DNA of 64,000 nucleotides, taken from contig NZ_KB899506.1 of assembly GCF_000378245.1 (NCBI RefSeq), positions 79,527 through 143,526 of the forward strand, written 5' to 3'. Under the pieces are notes generated by a model. The model had not been told where the DNA came from, searched no databases, and was given only the letters and a program-made list of their open reading frames with translations. This DNA is from Aromatoleum toluclasticum ATCC 700605 (GTDB taxonomy: Bacteria; Pseudomonadota; Gammaproteobacteria; Burkholderiales; Rhodocyclaceae). The position numbers and the translations under genes are program-made. Positions 25,536 to 33,703 of this stretch are shown one piece after another; position 1 is the stretch's first letter, and each line of letters begins with the position of its first letter.

Positions 25536-26834
25536 ATGGTTCGCATGACGACATCGCTCGCGAGGACACTGCGCCATGCCTGCATCGGAGCGTTCGCGCT
25601 ACTGTGCGGCACGCCGCTATGGGCCGCGATGCTCGCGGTCTCCCCGGGCGAGTCGATCCAGGCAGCGATCGAGCGCGCCGCCCCCGGCGATGTCGTCGAG
25701 GTCGCGCGCGGCCACTACACCGAAAACCTGCTGATCGCCAAACCGCTCACGCTACGGGGCATCCAGCGCCCGACCGTCAGCGGCGGCCAGAAGGGCGATA
25801 CGATTCGCGTCACCTCGCCCGACGTCGTGATCGACGGTCTGATCGTGCGCGACTCGGGCGACGATCTGGGCGCACAGAACGCGGGGATCTACCTCCGTCC
25901 CGGCTCCGACCGCGCCGTCGTGCGCAACTGCGACCTGACCTACAACCTGTTCGGACTGTGGATCGAAAAGGTCAAGGATGTCCGCATCGAAGGCAACGTC
26001 ATCACCGGCAAACGCGACTATCGCTCCGCCAGCCGCGGCAATGGCATCCAGCTCTACAACACCACCGGCGCACAGATCGTGGGCAACCGGATCAGCTTCG
26101 TGCGCGACGCGATCTACGTCGACGTCTCGCACCATGCCGTGTTCCGCGGCAACCGCCTGCACCACAGCCGCTACGGCACGCACTATATGAACTCCTACTA
26201 CAACCTGTGGGAGGACAACGACGTCTACATGAACCGCGGCGGCCTCGCCTTGATGGAAGTGCGCGACCAAACGGTCAGGAACAATCGCGCGTGGGCCAAT
26301 TCCGACCATGGCATCATGCTGCGCACGATCCAGGACTCGGTCGTCGAGAACAACGTCGTCGCCGGCAACAACCGCGGTTTCTTCGTCTACGACGCCGAGT
26401 ACAACACGCTGCGCGGCAACCTCGTCGTCGACAACGTCGTCGGCGTGCACCTGTGGGCGGGCTCGAAGAACAATGTCGTCGAGACCAACGATTTCGTCAG
26501 CAACCGCGAGCAGGTGCGCTACGTCGGCGCCAAGGACGAGTTGTGGGGAATCAAGGACGGCAATCACTGGAGCAATTACCTTGGCTGGGACCGCGACGGC
26601 GACGGTCACGGCGATGTGCCCTACGAGGCCAATGACCTCGTCGACCGCCTGTCGTGGCAGCACCCGATGATGAAACTGCTGCTTGGGAGCCCCGCAGTGC
26701 AGACGCTGCGCCTCGTGGGCCAGCAGTTCCCGCTGCTGCGCGCACCGAGCGTGGTCGACCCGAAGCCGCGCATGCTGCCCAAGAACAACAACTGGAGAGA
26801 ATGGCTTGGCAGGTACTTCCCCGGCTCCCGCTGA
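25536..26834 (+). CDS. nosD: NosD, periplasmic copper-site maturation protein
   Basis: 432 residues with a signal peptide (about 1-31, ending near PLWAAM) and a right-handed beta-helix built from CASH/PbH1 repeats. Regular Asn-rich turns such as GNVITG, GNRISF, DNDVYMN, NNRAWAN, NNVVAGNN and GNLVVDN mark successive coils. NosD works with the NosFY ABC transporter to mature the CuZ centre of NosZ. The C-terminal GNHWSNYLGWDRDGDGHGD is conserved in NosD. Three bases separate it from the preceding unnamed gene, and nosF overlaps its end. Confidence 0.95.
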   Translation: MVRMTTSLARTLRHACIGAFALLCGTPLWAAMLAVSPGESIQAAIERAAPGDVVEVARGHYTENLLIAKPLTLRGIQRPTVSGGQKGDTIRVTSPDVVIDGLIVRDSGDDLGAQNAGIYLRPGSDRAVVRNCDLTYNLFGLWIEKVKDVRIEGNVITGKRDYRSASRGNGIQLYNTTGAQIVGNRISFVRDAIYVDVSHHAVFRGNRLHHSRYGTHYMNSYYNLWEDNDVYMNRGGLALMEVRDQTVRNNRAWANSDHGIMLRTIQDSVVENNVVAGNNRGFFVYDAEYNTLRGNLVVDNVVGVHLWAGSKNNVVETNDFVSNREQVRYVGAKDELWGIKDGNHWSNYLGWDRDGDGHGDVPYEANDLVDRLSWQHPMMKLLLGSPAVQTLRLVGQQFPLLRAPSVVDPKPRMLPKNNNWREWLGRYFPGSR

Positions 26835-27747
26835 AACGGGAGCGTCCGTAATCGCCGTGCACGGTGCCACCAAGCATTACGGTGTCGTCCGTGCCGTCGA
26901 CGGTGTCGACCTCGAGGTCGCGCCAGGCGAACTGTTCGGCCTGATCGGGCACAACGGCGCCGGCAAGAGCACCCTGTTCAAGATGATGCTGGGCCTGATC
27001 CCGGCCACCGCCGGCGACATCCGCATCGACGGCTCGCCCGTCACCGGCAGCGGCTTCCGCGCAGTGCGCCGCAAGATCGGCTACCTGCCCGAGAACGTCG
27101 TCCTGTACGACAACCTCACCGGCTTCGAGACGCTCGAATTCTTCGCCCGCCTGAAGGGCGTCGCCGCAAGCGAGTGCGGCCCCGCGCTCGAACGCGTCGG
27201 CCTCACCCACGCCGCGCGCCGCCGCGTGCGCGAATACTCCAAGGGCATGCGCCAGCGCCTCGGCTTCGCGCAGGCGCTGCTCGGGAAACCGCGCATCCTG
27301 TTCCTCGACGAACCCACCACCGGCCTCGATCCGGAGGCGATCCGCGAGTTCTACATGATCCTGCGCGGCCTCAAGGCCGACGGCGTGACGATGATCCTCA
27401 CTTCACACATCCTCGCCGAGATCCAGGAGCGCGTAGACCGCCTCGCGGTCATGGCCGCCGGCAAGCTGCAGGCGGTGGGCACCGTGCAGGGCCTGCGCGA
27501 ACAGATGGACCTGCCGCTGTGGTTCCACGTGCGCCTCGCGCACGACGATTTCGACCACGTCCGCACCGTACTGGGCGGCCTGCCGGTCATGGCCGTCGAA
27601 GCGCGCGAGGACCACGTCGCAGTCGAATGCCGGCGCGAATCCAAGATGCTCGTGATGCAGGCGCTCGCCTCGCTCGGCGACAAGGTGCTCGACCTGCACG
27701 TGCACGAACCCTCGCTCGAAGACGTGTTCTTCGGCTTCTCCGACTGA
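26806..27747 (+). CDS. nosF: NosF, ABC transporter ATP-binding protein
   Basis: Cytoplasmic ATPase of the NosDFY system, about 313 residues. Walker A GHNGAGKST, Q-loop region GYLPENVVLYDNLTG, signature EYSKGMRQRLG, Walker B ILFLDEPTTGLD and the switch His in LTSHILAE are all intact. The start is uncertain. TTG at 26806 has GGAGAG seven bases upstream and overlaps nosD by 29 bases; GTG at 26857 is the alternative and still keeps the whole ATPase domain. The ATG at 26801 is in another frame. It is followed by nosY. Confidence 0.92.
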   Translation: MAGTSPAPAETGASVIAVHGATKHYGVVRAVDGVDLEVAPGELFGLIGHNGAGKSTLFKMMLGLIPATAGDIRIDGSPVTGSGFRAVRRKIGYLPENVVLYDNLTGFETLEFFARLKGVAASECGPALERVGLTHAARRRVREYSKGMRQRLGFAQALLGKPRILFLDEPTTGLDPEAIREFYMILRGLKADGVTMILTSHILAEIQERVDRLAVMAAGKLQAVGTVQGLREQMDLPLWFHVRLAHDDFDHVRTVLGGLPVMAVEAREDHVAVECRRESKMLVMQALASLGDKVLDLHVHEPSLEDVFFGFSD

Positions 27748-27759
27748 GGCGCGACGCAC

Positions 27760-28575
27760 ATGGAAATCCGTCAGATCGCCACCCTCGCCGGCAAGGAATT
27801 CTGGGACCGCATCCGCAACCGCTGGGTGCTCGCGGTCGCGCTCGTGTTCACCGTCTTCGCGCTCGTCATCGCCTACTTCGGCGGCGCGCAGCAGGGCACC
27901 GTGGGCTTCCGCTCGATCGAGTTCACGATCGCCAGCCTCGTCTCGCTCGTGATCTACCTCGTCCCGCTGATCGCGCTGGTGCTCGGCTTCGACGCCATCG
28001 TCGGAGAGCGCGAACGCGGCTCGCTCGACCTACTGCTGTCGATGCCGATCACGCGCTTCGAGCTGCTGCTCGGCAAGTACCTCGGCCTCGCCGGCGCGCT
28101 TGCCTTCTCGACCATCGCCGGCTTCGGCCTCGTCGCCGTCGTGCTCGCGTCGCAGCTGACCCTCACCGCACTCTTCCACTTCTTCGGCTTCATGCTGAGC
28201 TCGGTGCTGCTGGGCCTGGCCTTCCTCAGCCTCGCAGTGATGGTCTCGACCTTCGCTGCGGACCGCACCCGCGCGTCGGGCATGGCAATCGCGCTGTGGT
28301 TCTTCTTCGTGCTGGTGTTCGACCTGCTGCTGCTCGGCGCGCTGGTCGTCACCGGCGGCAAGTACGGTGGTGAAATCTTCCCCTACCTGCTGCTCCTGAA
28401 TCCCGCCGACGTTTTCCGCATCCTCAACATCTTCACCCTCGACGACGTCCGCACGCTGTACGGACTCGCGACCGTATTCCCCCGCGCGCTGGCCGAACCC
28501 TGGCTACTCGGCCTCGTGATGGCCGCGTGGATCGCAGCGCCCCTGGGCGTTGCCGCATGGAGATTCCGCAAATGA
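27760..28575 (+). CDS. nosY: NosY, ABC transporter permease
   Basis: 271-residue inner-membrane permease with about six helices, partner of NosF. It has the ABC-2 type layout: N-terminal EIRQIATLAGKEFWDRIRNRW, first helix near residue 25, a cytoplasmic loop with DAIVGERERGSLDLLLS, and helices to the C-terminus. NosDFY is thought to supply sulfur or help assemble the CuZ site; the exact cargo is not established. Its stop overlaps the nosL start (ATGA). Confidence 0.93.
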   Translation: MEIRQIATLAGKEFWDRIRNRWVLAVALVFTVFALVIAYFGGAQQGTVGFRSIEFTIASLVSLVIYLVPLIALVLGFDAIVGERERGSLDLLLSMPITRFELLLGKYLGLAGALAFSTIAGFGLVAVVLASQLTLTALFHFFGFMLSSVLLGLAFLSLAVMVSTFAADRTRASGMAIALWFFFVLVFDLLLLGALVVTGGKYGGEIFPYLLLLNPADVFRILNIFTLDDVRTLYGLATVFPRALAEPWLLGLVMAAWIAAPLGVAAWRFRK

Positions 28576-29108
28576 TTTTTCCCATCCTGCCCTTCCGAAC
28601 GCCCCTGCTCGCCGCCCTCGCAGCCGGCCTCCTCGCCGCCTGCAGCCCCGGCGGCGGCGACGGCGGCAAGAAGCTCGCCGCGGTCGAGATCGACCAGAGC
28701 ACCGCCTGCTCGCTCGACGGCATGCTGCTCTCCGACTACCCCGGTCCGAAGGCACAGATCTTCTACGCCGACCGCCCGGAGCCCGAGTTCTTCTGCGACA
28801 CGGTCGAAATGTTCAGCATCTACCTGAAGCCCGAGCAGGTGCGTCCGGTGAAGGCGCTCTTCGTGCAGGACATGGGCAAGGCGGACTGGGACCAGCCGCG
28901 CGGCGCATGGATCGACGCGAAGACCGCCTGGTACGTGCTCGGCAGCTCGCGCCACGGCTCGATGGGGCCGACGATAGGCTCCTTCGCGCAGCAGGCGGAT
29001 GCCGAGAAATTCGCCCAGGCACACGGCGGCAAGGCCCTCGCCTTCGACTCCATCACCCCCGACATGGCCGTGTTGGACGGCGGAGCCCTCCACGACAGCA
29101 AGATGTGA
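28572..29108 (+). CDS. nosL: NosL, copper-binding lipoprotein chaperone
   Basis: 178 residues. A lipoprotein signal ends in LLAAC with the lipidated Cys at about 24. The mature part has C46 in CSLDGM, a Cys-Met pattern suited to Cu(I), and a further Cys in PEFFCDTVEM. NosL delivers copper to the NosDFY/NosZ assembly line in the periplasm. The later segment GSSRHGSMGP and DAEKFAQAHGGK is conserved in the family. The start overlaps the nosY stop. Confidence 0.92.
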   Translation: MIFPILPFRTPLLAALAAGLLAACSPGGGDGGKKLAAVEIDQSTACSLDGMLLSDYPGPKAQIFYADRPEPEFFCDTVEMFSIYLKPEQVRPVKALFVQDMGKADWDQPRGAWIDAKTAWYVLGSSRHGSMGPTIGSFAQQADAEKFAQAHGGKALAFDSITPDMAVLDGGALHDSKM

Positions 29109-29117
29109 GCGACGATC

Positions 29118-29390
29118 ATGGCTAGTTTCTACGACGACTTCGAGTTCGACGACGCGCAACAGCTCGAACAACTGTCACGGCTGATTTTCGAGCTGCGCGA
29201 GAACCGGGACGCGATCCTCAAGGCCAGCGGCGCAGCCGACGAGATCGAGCTGCTGGAGCGGATCTACAACGGCGCGATCCCGGAGCACCCTTCGTACGAG
29301 CACTATCTCAGTGCCCGCATCCTGGCCGATACGCGCGAAACCGTGCGCGCGATGATGGCCGAATGCCTTAGCGAGGCCCGACGGACATGA
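29118..29390 (+). CDS. Small acidic protein of unknown function downstream of nosL
   Basis: 90 residues, strongly acidic N-terminus (YDDFEFDDAQQLEQL), no signal peptide or membrane segment, no Cys. Predicted to be mostly helical (LSRLIFELRENRDAIL, SARILADTRETVRAMM). Nine bases after nosL, and its stop overlaps the next gene (ATGA), so it belongs to the nos transcript. I do not recognise a family. A cytoplasmic accessory or regulator is possible but unproven. Confidence 0.65.
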   Translation: MASFYDDFEFDDAQQLEQLSRLIFELRENRDAILKASGAADEIELLERIYNGAIPEHPSYEHYLSARILADTRETVRAMMAECLSEARRT

Positions 29391-29743
29391 GCCTGCACAT
29401 CGAACTCGCCGATCATGTCGACCGCAACTTCGGCGAGCACCTACCGCGTCCGATCGAACACAAGCAGGACGCACTCATCGTCCACCTCGACAACGGCGTG
29501 ACGCTGACGGTGCGCTATGCGGCCAATGACGCCTACTCGCTGAGGTGGACCTGCGGAGACCTGGAACTCGGCATCGACACGGCGCCGCTGCACCGCGAAC
29601 TGGCGACCTTCCCCAACCACCTGCACGACGGCAACGGGCAAGCCCGGCCCGACCCCTTGACCCGGCCCGAGCTCGCGCCGGCCGAGAACATTTCCCTCCT
29701 GATTCACGCCCTCCTCGCCGACCCGAGCCTCGGGCTCGGCTGA
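29387..29743 (+). CDS. Small conserved-looking protein of unknown function, end of nos operon
   Basis: 118 residues, soluble. The N-terminal part has a beta-rich pattern (HKQDALIVHLDNGVTLTVRY, DAYSLRWTCGDLELGID). The C-terminal part contains the His-Pro stretch TFPNHLHDGNGQARPDPL, then a helical ISLLIHALLADPSL. No named family is recognised. It is translationally coupled to the preceding acidic protein and is probably the last gene of the nosR transcript, converging on a cytochrome c gene. Confidence 0.65.
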   Translation: MSLHIELADHVDRNFGEHLPRPIEHKQDALIVHLDNGVTLTVRYAANDAYSLRWTCGDLELGIDTAPLHRELATFPNHLHDGNGQARPDPLTRPELAPAENISLLIHALLADPSLGLG

Positions 29744-29798
29744 GCGGACCAGGCGGACGCATGGGGGCCGCCGGTCCCCGCCACTCACGCCGCCGGCT

Positions 29799-30245
29799 TC
29801 ACTCCGATTTCGAAACCATGAAATCGACGGCAGCCTTGACCTCATCGTCCTTCAGCGCCGGACTGCCGCCGCGCGGCGGCATCATGCCTTTCTGCCCCGT
29901 GAAGCCTTCCAGCGCGTGCTTGTACAGCACATCCTTGCCCTGCCCGATCCTCGGCCCCCAATCGGCCTTGTCGCCGGGCTTCGGAGCGCCACCCACGCCT
30001 GCCGCATGGCAGAGCACGCACACCTTGTTGTAGGTGCTGCTCCCCGACGCGTTGCCACCCGCGGCAGCAACGGCAGCGGACGGTGCTGCATTCGCCGGAG
30101 CCTCGGTCGCCGGCGCGGCCGGGGCGGGACTTGTCGCCGGTGCGGGCGGGGCCGCCGGGGCCGCCGGGGCCGGAGTTTCGTTCCGGCCACAGGCCGACAG
30201 CAGGACAGTCAGAGCGACGGCGCTCAGGGTAAATGCCTTGATCAT
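29799..30245 (-). CDS. Class I cytochrome c (c5-like) lipoprotein
   Basis: 148 residues. The lipoprotein signal ends in LLSAC (Cys19). A long Ala/Pro linker (about 24-60) then holds a small haem domain off the membrane. One CVLCH haem site (C76, C79, H80) and a probable distal Met in KGMMPPRGG make it a class I, c5-like mono-haem protein. It probably shuttles electrons in the periplasm; position next to the nos operon suggests, but does not show, that NosZ could be its partner. The start has GAGGAG upstream. It is divergent from the rubrerythrin operon. Confidence 0.88.
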   Translation of the reverse strand: MIKAFTLSAVALTVLLSACGRNETPAPAAPAAPPAPATSPAPAAPATEAPANAAPSAAVAAAGGNASGSSTYNKVCVLCHAAGVGGAPKPGDKADWGPRIGQGKDVLYKHALEGFTGQKGMMPPRGGSPALKDDEVKAAVDFMVSKSE

Positions 30246-30415
30246 CAGCTATCTCCTCGTCAATGAATACGGAATCCCATTCCCCGATCGGGACCTGCAT
30301 CGCGGGAAGCTCATGCCTCGTTGACGTCATCGGGCGCACAAACATTTCTGCAAATACAAATCCTTGCATTTCCTCGGGTTCGGAACGAAGGGAGTCTCCA
30401 CGAAACCTCCACTGA

Positions 30416-30481
30416 ATAGCTCCTACCTATTCATTAAATAATAACGTTCAATTTTTACAATCAACAGCCGGCGCGTAGCAT
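30416..30481 (+). promoter_or_regulatory. OxyR-type operator and promoter of the rubrerythrin operon
   Basis: ATAG-N7-CTAT-N7-ATAA-N7-CAAT runs from 30416 to 30452 and matches the OxyR tetramer pattern ATAG-N7-CTAT-N7-ATAG-N7-CTAT at 14 of 16 defined bases. The first half is part of a perfect TGAATAG/CTATTCA inverted repeat (30413-30433). TTTACA (30454-30459) and TAGCAT (30476-30481), 16 bases apart, make a good promoter just downstream, where OxyR would contact RNA polymerase. The region is AT-rich compared with its surroundings. Confidence 0.65.
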
Positions 30482-30519
30482 TCACTCATCGCAACATCAA
30501 CGACGCAAGGAGAGAAACG

Positions 30520-31005
30520 ATGGCCAGCCCCTTCCACAACCCCGAGTCGCTCACGATCAAGAACCTCGAATCCGCCTTCGCCGGCGAATCGATGGCGCAC
30601 ATCAAGTACCGCTACTTCGCCAAGCTTTGCCGCGAGATGGGCGACGAGGAAACCGCGAAGGCCTTCGAGGCGACCGCCGACCAGGAAGTGATGCACGCCT
30701 TCGGCCACCTCGACCTGCTCTTCCCCAGGGAAAGGATGACCCCGGCGCGTGCGCTGCAGTTCGCGATCGAAGGGGAAACCTACGAATACACCGAGATGTA
30801 CCCGAACTTCCGCCATGTCGCCGTTGCCGAAGGCAACGAGGCTGCCGTGCAGGAGATCGACGAACAGATCGCCGAATCGAAGGAACATGCGGAACAGTTC
30901 AGGGCCGTGCTCGAAAAGGCCGCCAAGCGCTTCGCCGCGCTGGCCAAGGTCGAAGAACGCCACGCCAACCACTACCAACAGGTGCTTGACCGGATTTCCG
31001 CCTGA
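30520..31005 (+). CDS. Rubrerythrin, di-iron domain only
   Basis: 161-residue cytoplasmic ferritin-like di-iron protein, probably an NAD(P)H-dependent peroxidase when reduced by rubredoxin. Di-iron ligands of the rubrerythrin type are visible: Glu in NLESAFAGESMAH, the ExxH of ADQEVMHAFGH, Glu in EGETYEYTEMYPNF, and the final SKEHAEQF. The usual C-terminal rubredoxin domain is absent; a separate rubredoxin gene follows 42 bases later instead. AAGGAGAG precedes the start. An OxyR-type site lies upstream. Confidence 0.92.
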   Translation: MASPFHNPESLTIKNLESAFAGESMAHIKYRYFAKLCREMGDEETAKAFEATADQEVMHAFGHLDLLFPRERMTPARALQFAIEGETYEYTEMYPNFRHVAVAEGNEAAVQEIDEQIAESKEHAEQFRAVLEKAAKRFAALAKVEERHANHYQQVLDRISA

Positions 31006-31047
31006 ACCGTCCGCCCCCGACAACCCCTACGCAGAGGAACGAAGATC

Positions 31048-31212
31048 ATGAAAACCTATCAGTGCATCGTTTGCGGGTTCATCTACGATGAAGCAGCCGG
31101 CCTCCCCGAAGAAGGCATCGCCCCCGGCACGCGCTGGGACGACATCCCCGCCGACTGGGCCTGTCCCGACTGCGGCGTCGCCAAGGCCGACTTCGAGATG
31201 GTCGCCATCTGA
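31048..31212 (+). CDS. Rubredoxin
   Basis: 54-residue cytoplasmic one-iron electron carrier, read directly from the sequence. Two Cys pairs bind the iron: [12 protein letters not shown] (C6, C9) and [13 protein letters not shown] (C39, C42). The aromatic core residues Y4, Y13, W30 and W37 are present. Length and ends are normal. Lying between the rubrerythrin lacking its rubredoxin domain and a reductase, it very probably carries electrons from the reductase to rubrerythrin. Confidence 0.95.
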   Translation: MKTYQCIVCGFIYDEAAGLPEEGIAPGTRWDDIPADWACPDCGVAKADFEMVAI

Positions 31213-31222
31213 CCCGGCCAGG

Positions 31223-31314
31223 GACCGCAGCTGCGGTCTCTGCTCGCCGCCCCCCTAAGCCTGCCCCGCCCCGATCCACCCCCGACCCCAATGTCGTACG
31301 GGGTGGAGGCAGGC
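31223..31314 (+). promoter_or_regulatory. Structured spacer between rubredoxin and rubredoxin reductase genes
   Basis: Two elements in a 157-base gap. GACCGCAG/CTGCGGTC (31223-31238) is a perfect palindrome. Further on, TCCACCCC (31275-31282) pairs with GGGGTGGA (31300-31307), and GCCTGCC (31259-31265) with GGCAGGC (31308-31314), giving a nested long hairpin. No T-tract follows. It could lower read-through into the reductase or protect the upstream mRNA. Confidence 0.5.
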
Positions 31315-31369
31315 CCCCTCCCGCCGTCGGCGCTCCCGAACAATCAAAATCAAGGATGAGATCGCTTTC

Positions 31370-32542
31370 ATGACCCAGCCCATCGTCATCGCCGGCAGCG
31401 GCCTTGCCGGATACAACCTCGCGCGCGAATTCCGCAAGCTCGACCGCGACGCCCCGCTGATGATCCTGAGCCGTGACGCGGCCGGCTTCTATTCCAAGCC
31501 CATGCTGTCGAACGCGCTGTCGGGCAACCGGACGGCGCAGAGCCTCGTCATGAAATCCGCCGACAAGATGGCGGGCGAAGTACTGGCGACGATCCGTCCG
31601 CAGGTCGAGATCGCGTCCATCGACCCGGCAAACCGCATCGCGGTGCTGACGAGCGGAGAACGCATCGCCTACCGCGACCTGGTCCTCGCCATCGGCGCAG
31701 ACCCGATCCGCCTGCCCATCGCCGGCGACGGCGCGTCCGACATCCTCTCCGTGAACGATCTCGACGATTTCGCCCGCTTCGCCGCGCAGCTCGACGGCGC
31801 GAAGCGCGTCGTCGTCCTCGGCGGTGGCCTGATCGGCTGCGAATTCGCCAACGACATGCTCGCCCGCGGCATTGCCCCGACCGTCATCGATATCGCCGCA
31901 TGGCCGCTCGGCCGCCTGTTACCCGAAGCCGCGGCGTCGTGGTTCCGCCAGCAGCTGGAAGCGGCCGGGGTCACGTTCCGCATGAAGGTCTCCGCCACCT
32001 CCGTCGAGCGCGACGGCAACGCCTGGCGCGTCACGCTCGACGACGGCAGCATCCTCGACGCCGACCTCGTGCTCTCGGCGGTCGGCCTGCGCCCGCGCAC
32101 CGTGCTCGCCGGCGCTGCCGGCCTGAGCGTGAATCGCGGCATCCGCGTCGACCGCCAGCTCGCCACATCCGACGCGCACATCCACGCCATCGGCGACTGC
32201 GCCGAAGTCGAAGGCCTGGTGCTACCCTTCGTGATGCCCATCATGCACCAGGCGCGCGCACTCGCCGCGACGCTGGCCGGCAAGCCGACGCCGGTCGCCT
32301 ACCCTGCGATGCCCGTCGTCGTGAAGACCCCCGCATGCCCGACCGTCGTCTGCCCCCCGGCCGCGAATGCCGAAGGTCGCTGGCACATCCTGCCCGCGCC
32401 GGACGGCGAAGGGAGCCTCGGGGGAGGCATCGAGGCGCAGTTCCTCGCAGCCGACGGCACCCTGCTCGGCTTCGCCCTGCTCGGCGCCGCAACCGCCCGC
32501 AAACAGGCGCTCACGACACAGGCTCCCGCCACGCTCGCCTGA
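31370..32542 (+). CDS. NAD(P)/FAD-dependent rubredoxin reductase
   Basis: 390-residue flavoprotein of the rubredoxin/ferredoxin reductase type. N-terminal FAD motif GSGLAGYNLAREF, central NAD motif GGGLIGCEFANDML, and the FAD-contact DAHIHAIGDCAEV near residue 270 are intact. The substrate is inferred from context: it follows rubrerythrin and rubredoxin, giving a full NAD(P)H, reductase, rubredoxin, rubrerythrin, peroxide chain. The C-terminal part has two unusual Cys (ACPTVVCPP), typical of this reductase group. Confidence 0.88.
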   Translation: MTQPIVIAGSGLAGYNLAREFRKLDRDAPLMILSRDAAGFYSKPMLSNALSGNRTAQSLVMKSADKMAGEVLATIRPQVEIASIDPANRIAVLTSGERIAYRDLVLAIGADPIRLPIAGDGASDILSVNDLDDFARFAAQLDGAKRVVVLGGGLIGCEFANDMLARGIAPTVIDIAAWPLGRLLPEAAASWFRQQLEAAGVTFRMKVSATSVERDGNAWRVTLDDGSILDADLVLSAVGLRPRTVLAGAAGLSVNRGIRVDRQLATSDAHIHAIGDCAEVEGLVLPFVMPIMHQARALAATLAGKPTPVAYPAMPVVVKTPACPTVVCPPAANAEGRWHILPAPDGEGSLGGGIEAQFLAADGTLLGFALLGAATARKQALTTQAPATLA

Positions 32543-32587
32543 CACGGCGGGCGCGCTCCCCCGCCCCGGAGCGTCCGTGCTTCGGGT

Positions 32588-32593
32588 TACAAT
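32588..32593 (+). promoter_or_regulatory. Possible minus-10 of aroG
   Basis: TACAAT, five of six consensus bases, lies 31 bases upstream of the aroG start in GGGTTACAATC. No good minus-35 is seen at 16-18 bases, so this is tentative. Confidence 0.35.
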
Positions 32594-32623
32594 CTTTCTC
32601 TTTGCTGCACTGCGGAGCGCGCC

Positions 32624-33703
32624 ATGCCTGTCGCCAATACGGATAACCTCAACATCGTCGCCCTTGATCACATGCCCTCGCCGGAGGAGATCAAGGCGCG
32701 CGTCCCGCTGACCGAAAAAGCCGCCGAGACGGTTCTGGCCGGTCGCCGGGCACTCAACGACATTCTCGACCGCAAGGACAAGCGCCTGTTCGTGGTCGTC
32801 GGCCCGTGCTCGATCCACGACCCGGTCGCCGGTGTCGACTACGCCCGCCGCCTGAAGGCGCTCGCCGACGAAGTCTCCGAGACCATGCTGCTCGTGATGC
32901 GCGTGTATTTCGAGAAGCCGCGCACCTCCACCGGCTGGAAGGGCTACATCAACGATCCGTACATGGACGACTCCTTCCGCATCGACGAAGGCATGGAGAA
33001 GGCGCGCCGCTTCCTCATGGACGTGAACGAGATCGGCCTGCCCGCCGGTACCGAGGCGCTCGACCCGATCGCCCCGCAGTACTATGGCGACCTGATCTCG
33101 TGGACCGCGATCGGTGCCCGCACCTCCGAATCGCAGACCCACCGCGAGATGTCCTCTGGCCTGTCGACCCCCGTCGGTTTCAAGAACGCGACCGATGGCG
33201 ACCTCGACGTCGCAATCAACGCCATCGTCTCCGCCTCGCATCCGCACAGCTTCCTCGGCATCAACGGGCAGGGCCAGTCGGCCATCCTGCGCACCCGCGG
33301 CAACCGTTACGGCCATGTCGTGCTGCGCGGCGGCGGCGGCCGCCCGAACTACGACACCGTCTCGATCTCGCTCGCCGAACAGGCGCTCGCGAAGGCCAAG
33401 CTGCCGCGGAACATCGTCGTCGACTGCTCCCACGCCAACTCGTGGAAGAAGCCCGAGCTGCAGCCGCTGGTCATGAAGGACGTGATCCACCAGGTCCGCG
33501 AAGGCAACCAATCGGTCGTCGGCCTCATGATCGAAAGCTTCATCGAAGCCGGCAACCAGCAGATTCCCGCCGATCTGTCGCAGCTCAAGTACGGTTGTTC
33601 GGTCACCGACGCCTGCGTCGGCTGGGACGACACCGCCGACACGATCCGCAAGGCCCACGCCGTCCTGCGCGACGCACTGCAACGCCGGAGCCGCGCCGAA
33701 TGA
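32624..33703 (+). CDS. aroG: 3-deoxy-7-phosphoheptulonate synthase, class I
   Basis: 359-residue cytoplasmic enzyme that joins phosphoenolpyruvate and erythrose 4-phosphate in the first step of the shikimate pathway. It has the class I signatures VVVGPCSIHDP, MRVYFEKPRTSTGWKG, GARTSESQTHRE and VDCSHANSWKKP, covering the metal and substrate ligands. The N-terminal arm (about 1-45) resembles the feedback-regulated E. coli type; which aromatic amino acid inhibits it cannot be told from sequence here. Its stop overlaps the serB start (ATGA). Confidence 0.95.
   Translation: MPVANTDNLNIVALDHMPSPEEIKARVPLTEKAAETVLAGRRALNDILDRKDKRLFVVVGPCSIHDPVAGVDYARRLKALADEVSETMLLVMRVYFEKPRTSTGWKGYINDPYMDDSFRIDEGMEKARRFLMDVNEIGLPAGTEALDPIAPQYYGDLISWTAIGARTSESQTHREMSSGLSTPVGFKNATDGDLDVAINAIVSASHPHSFLGINGQGQSAILRTRGNRYGHVVLRGGGGRPNYDTVSISLAEQALAKAKLPRNIVVDCSHANSWKKPELQPLVMKDVIHQVREGNQSVVGLMIESFIEAGNQQIPADLSQLKYGCSVTDACVGWDDTADTIRKAHAVLRDALQRRSRAE

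Noticed and set aside
26801..26803. ATG as the nosF start
   Set aside because: It is out of frame with the NosF ATPase; the TTG at 26806 or GTG at 26857 is in frame.
30321..30334. TTGAC-GTCA-TCGGG as an FNR-type box for the cytochrome c gene
   Set aside because: The right half does not match ATCAA (wrong in most positions); only a half-site remains.
30448..30466. ATCAA half-site as an FNR box for rubrerythrin
   Set aside because: The partner half (ATTTT) does not match, and the OxyR-type pattern overlapping this region fits far better.
31223..31238. GACCGCAG/CTGCGGTC palindrome as a rubredoxin terminator
   Set aside because: No T-tract follows, and the reductase downstream clearly belongs to the same pathway, so full termination is unlikely.
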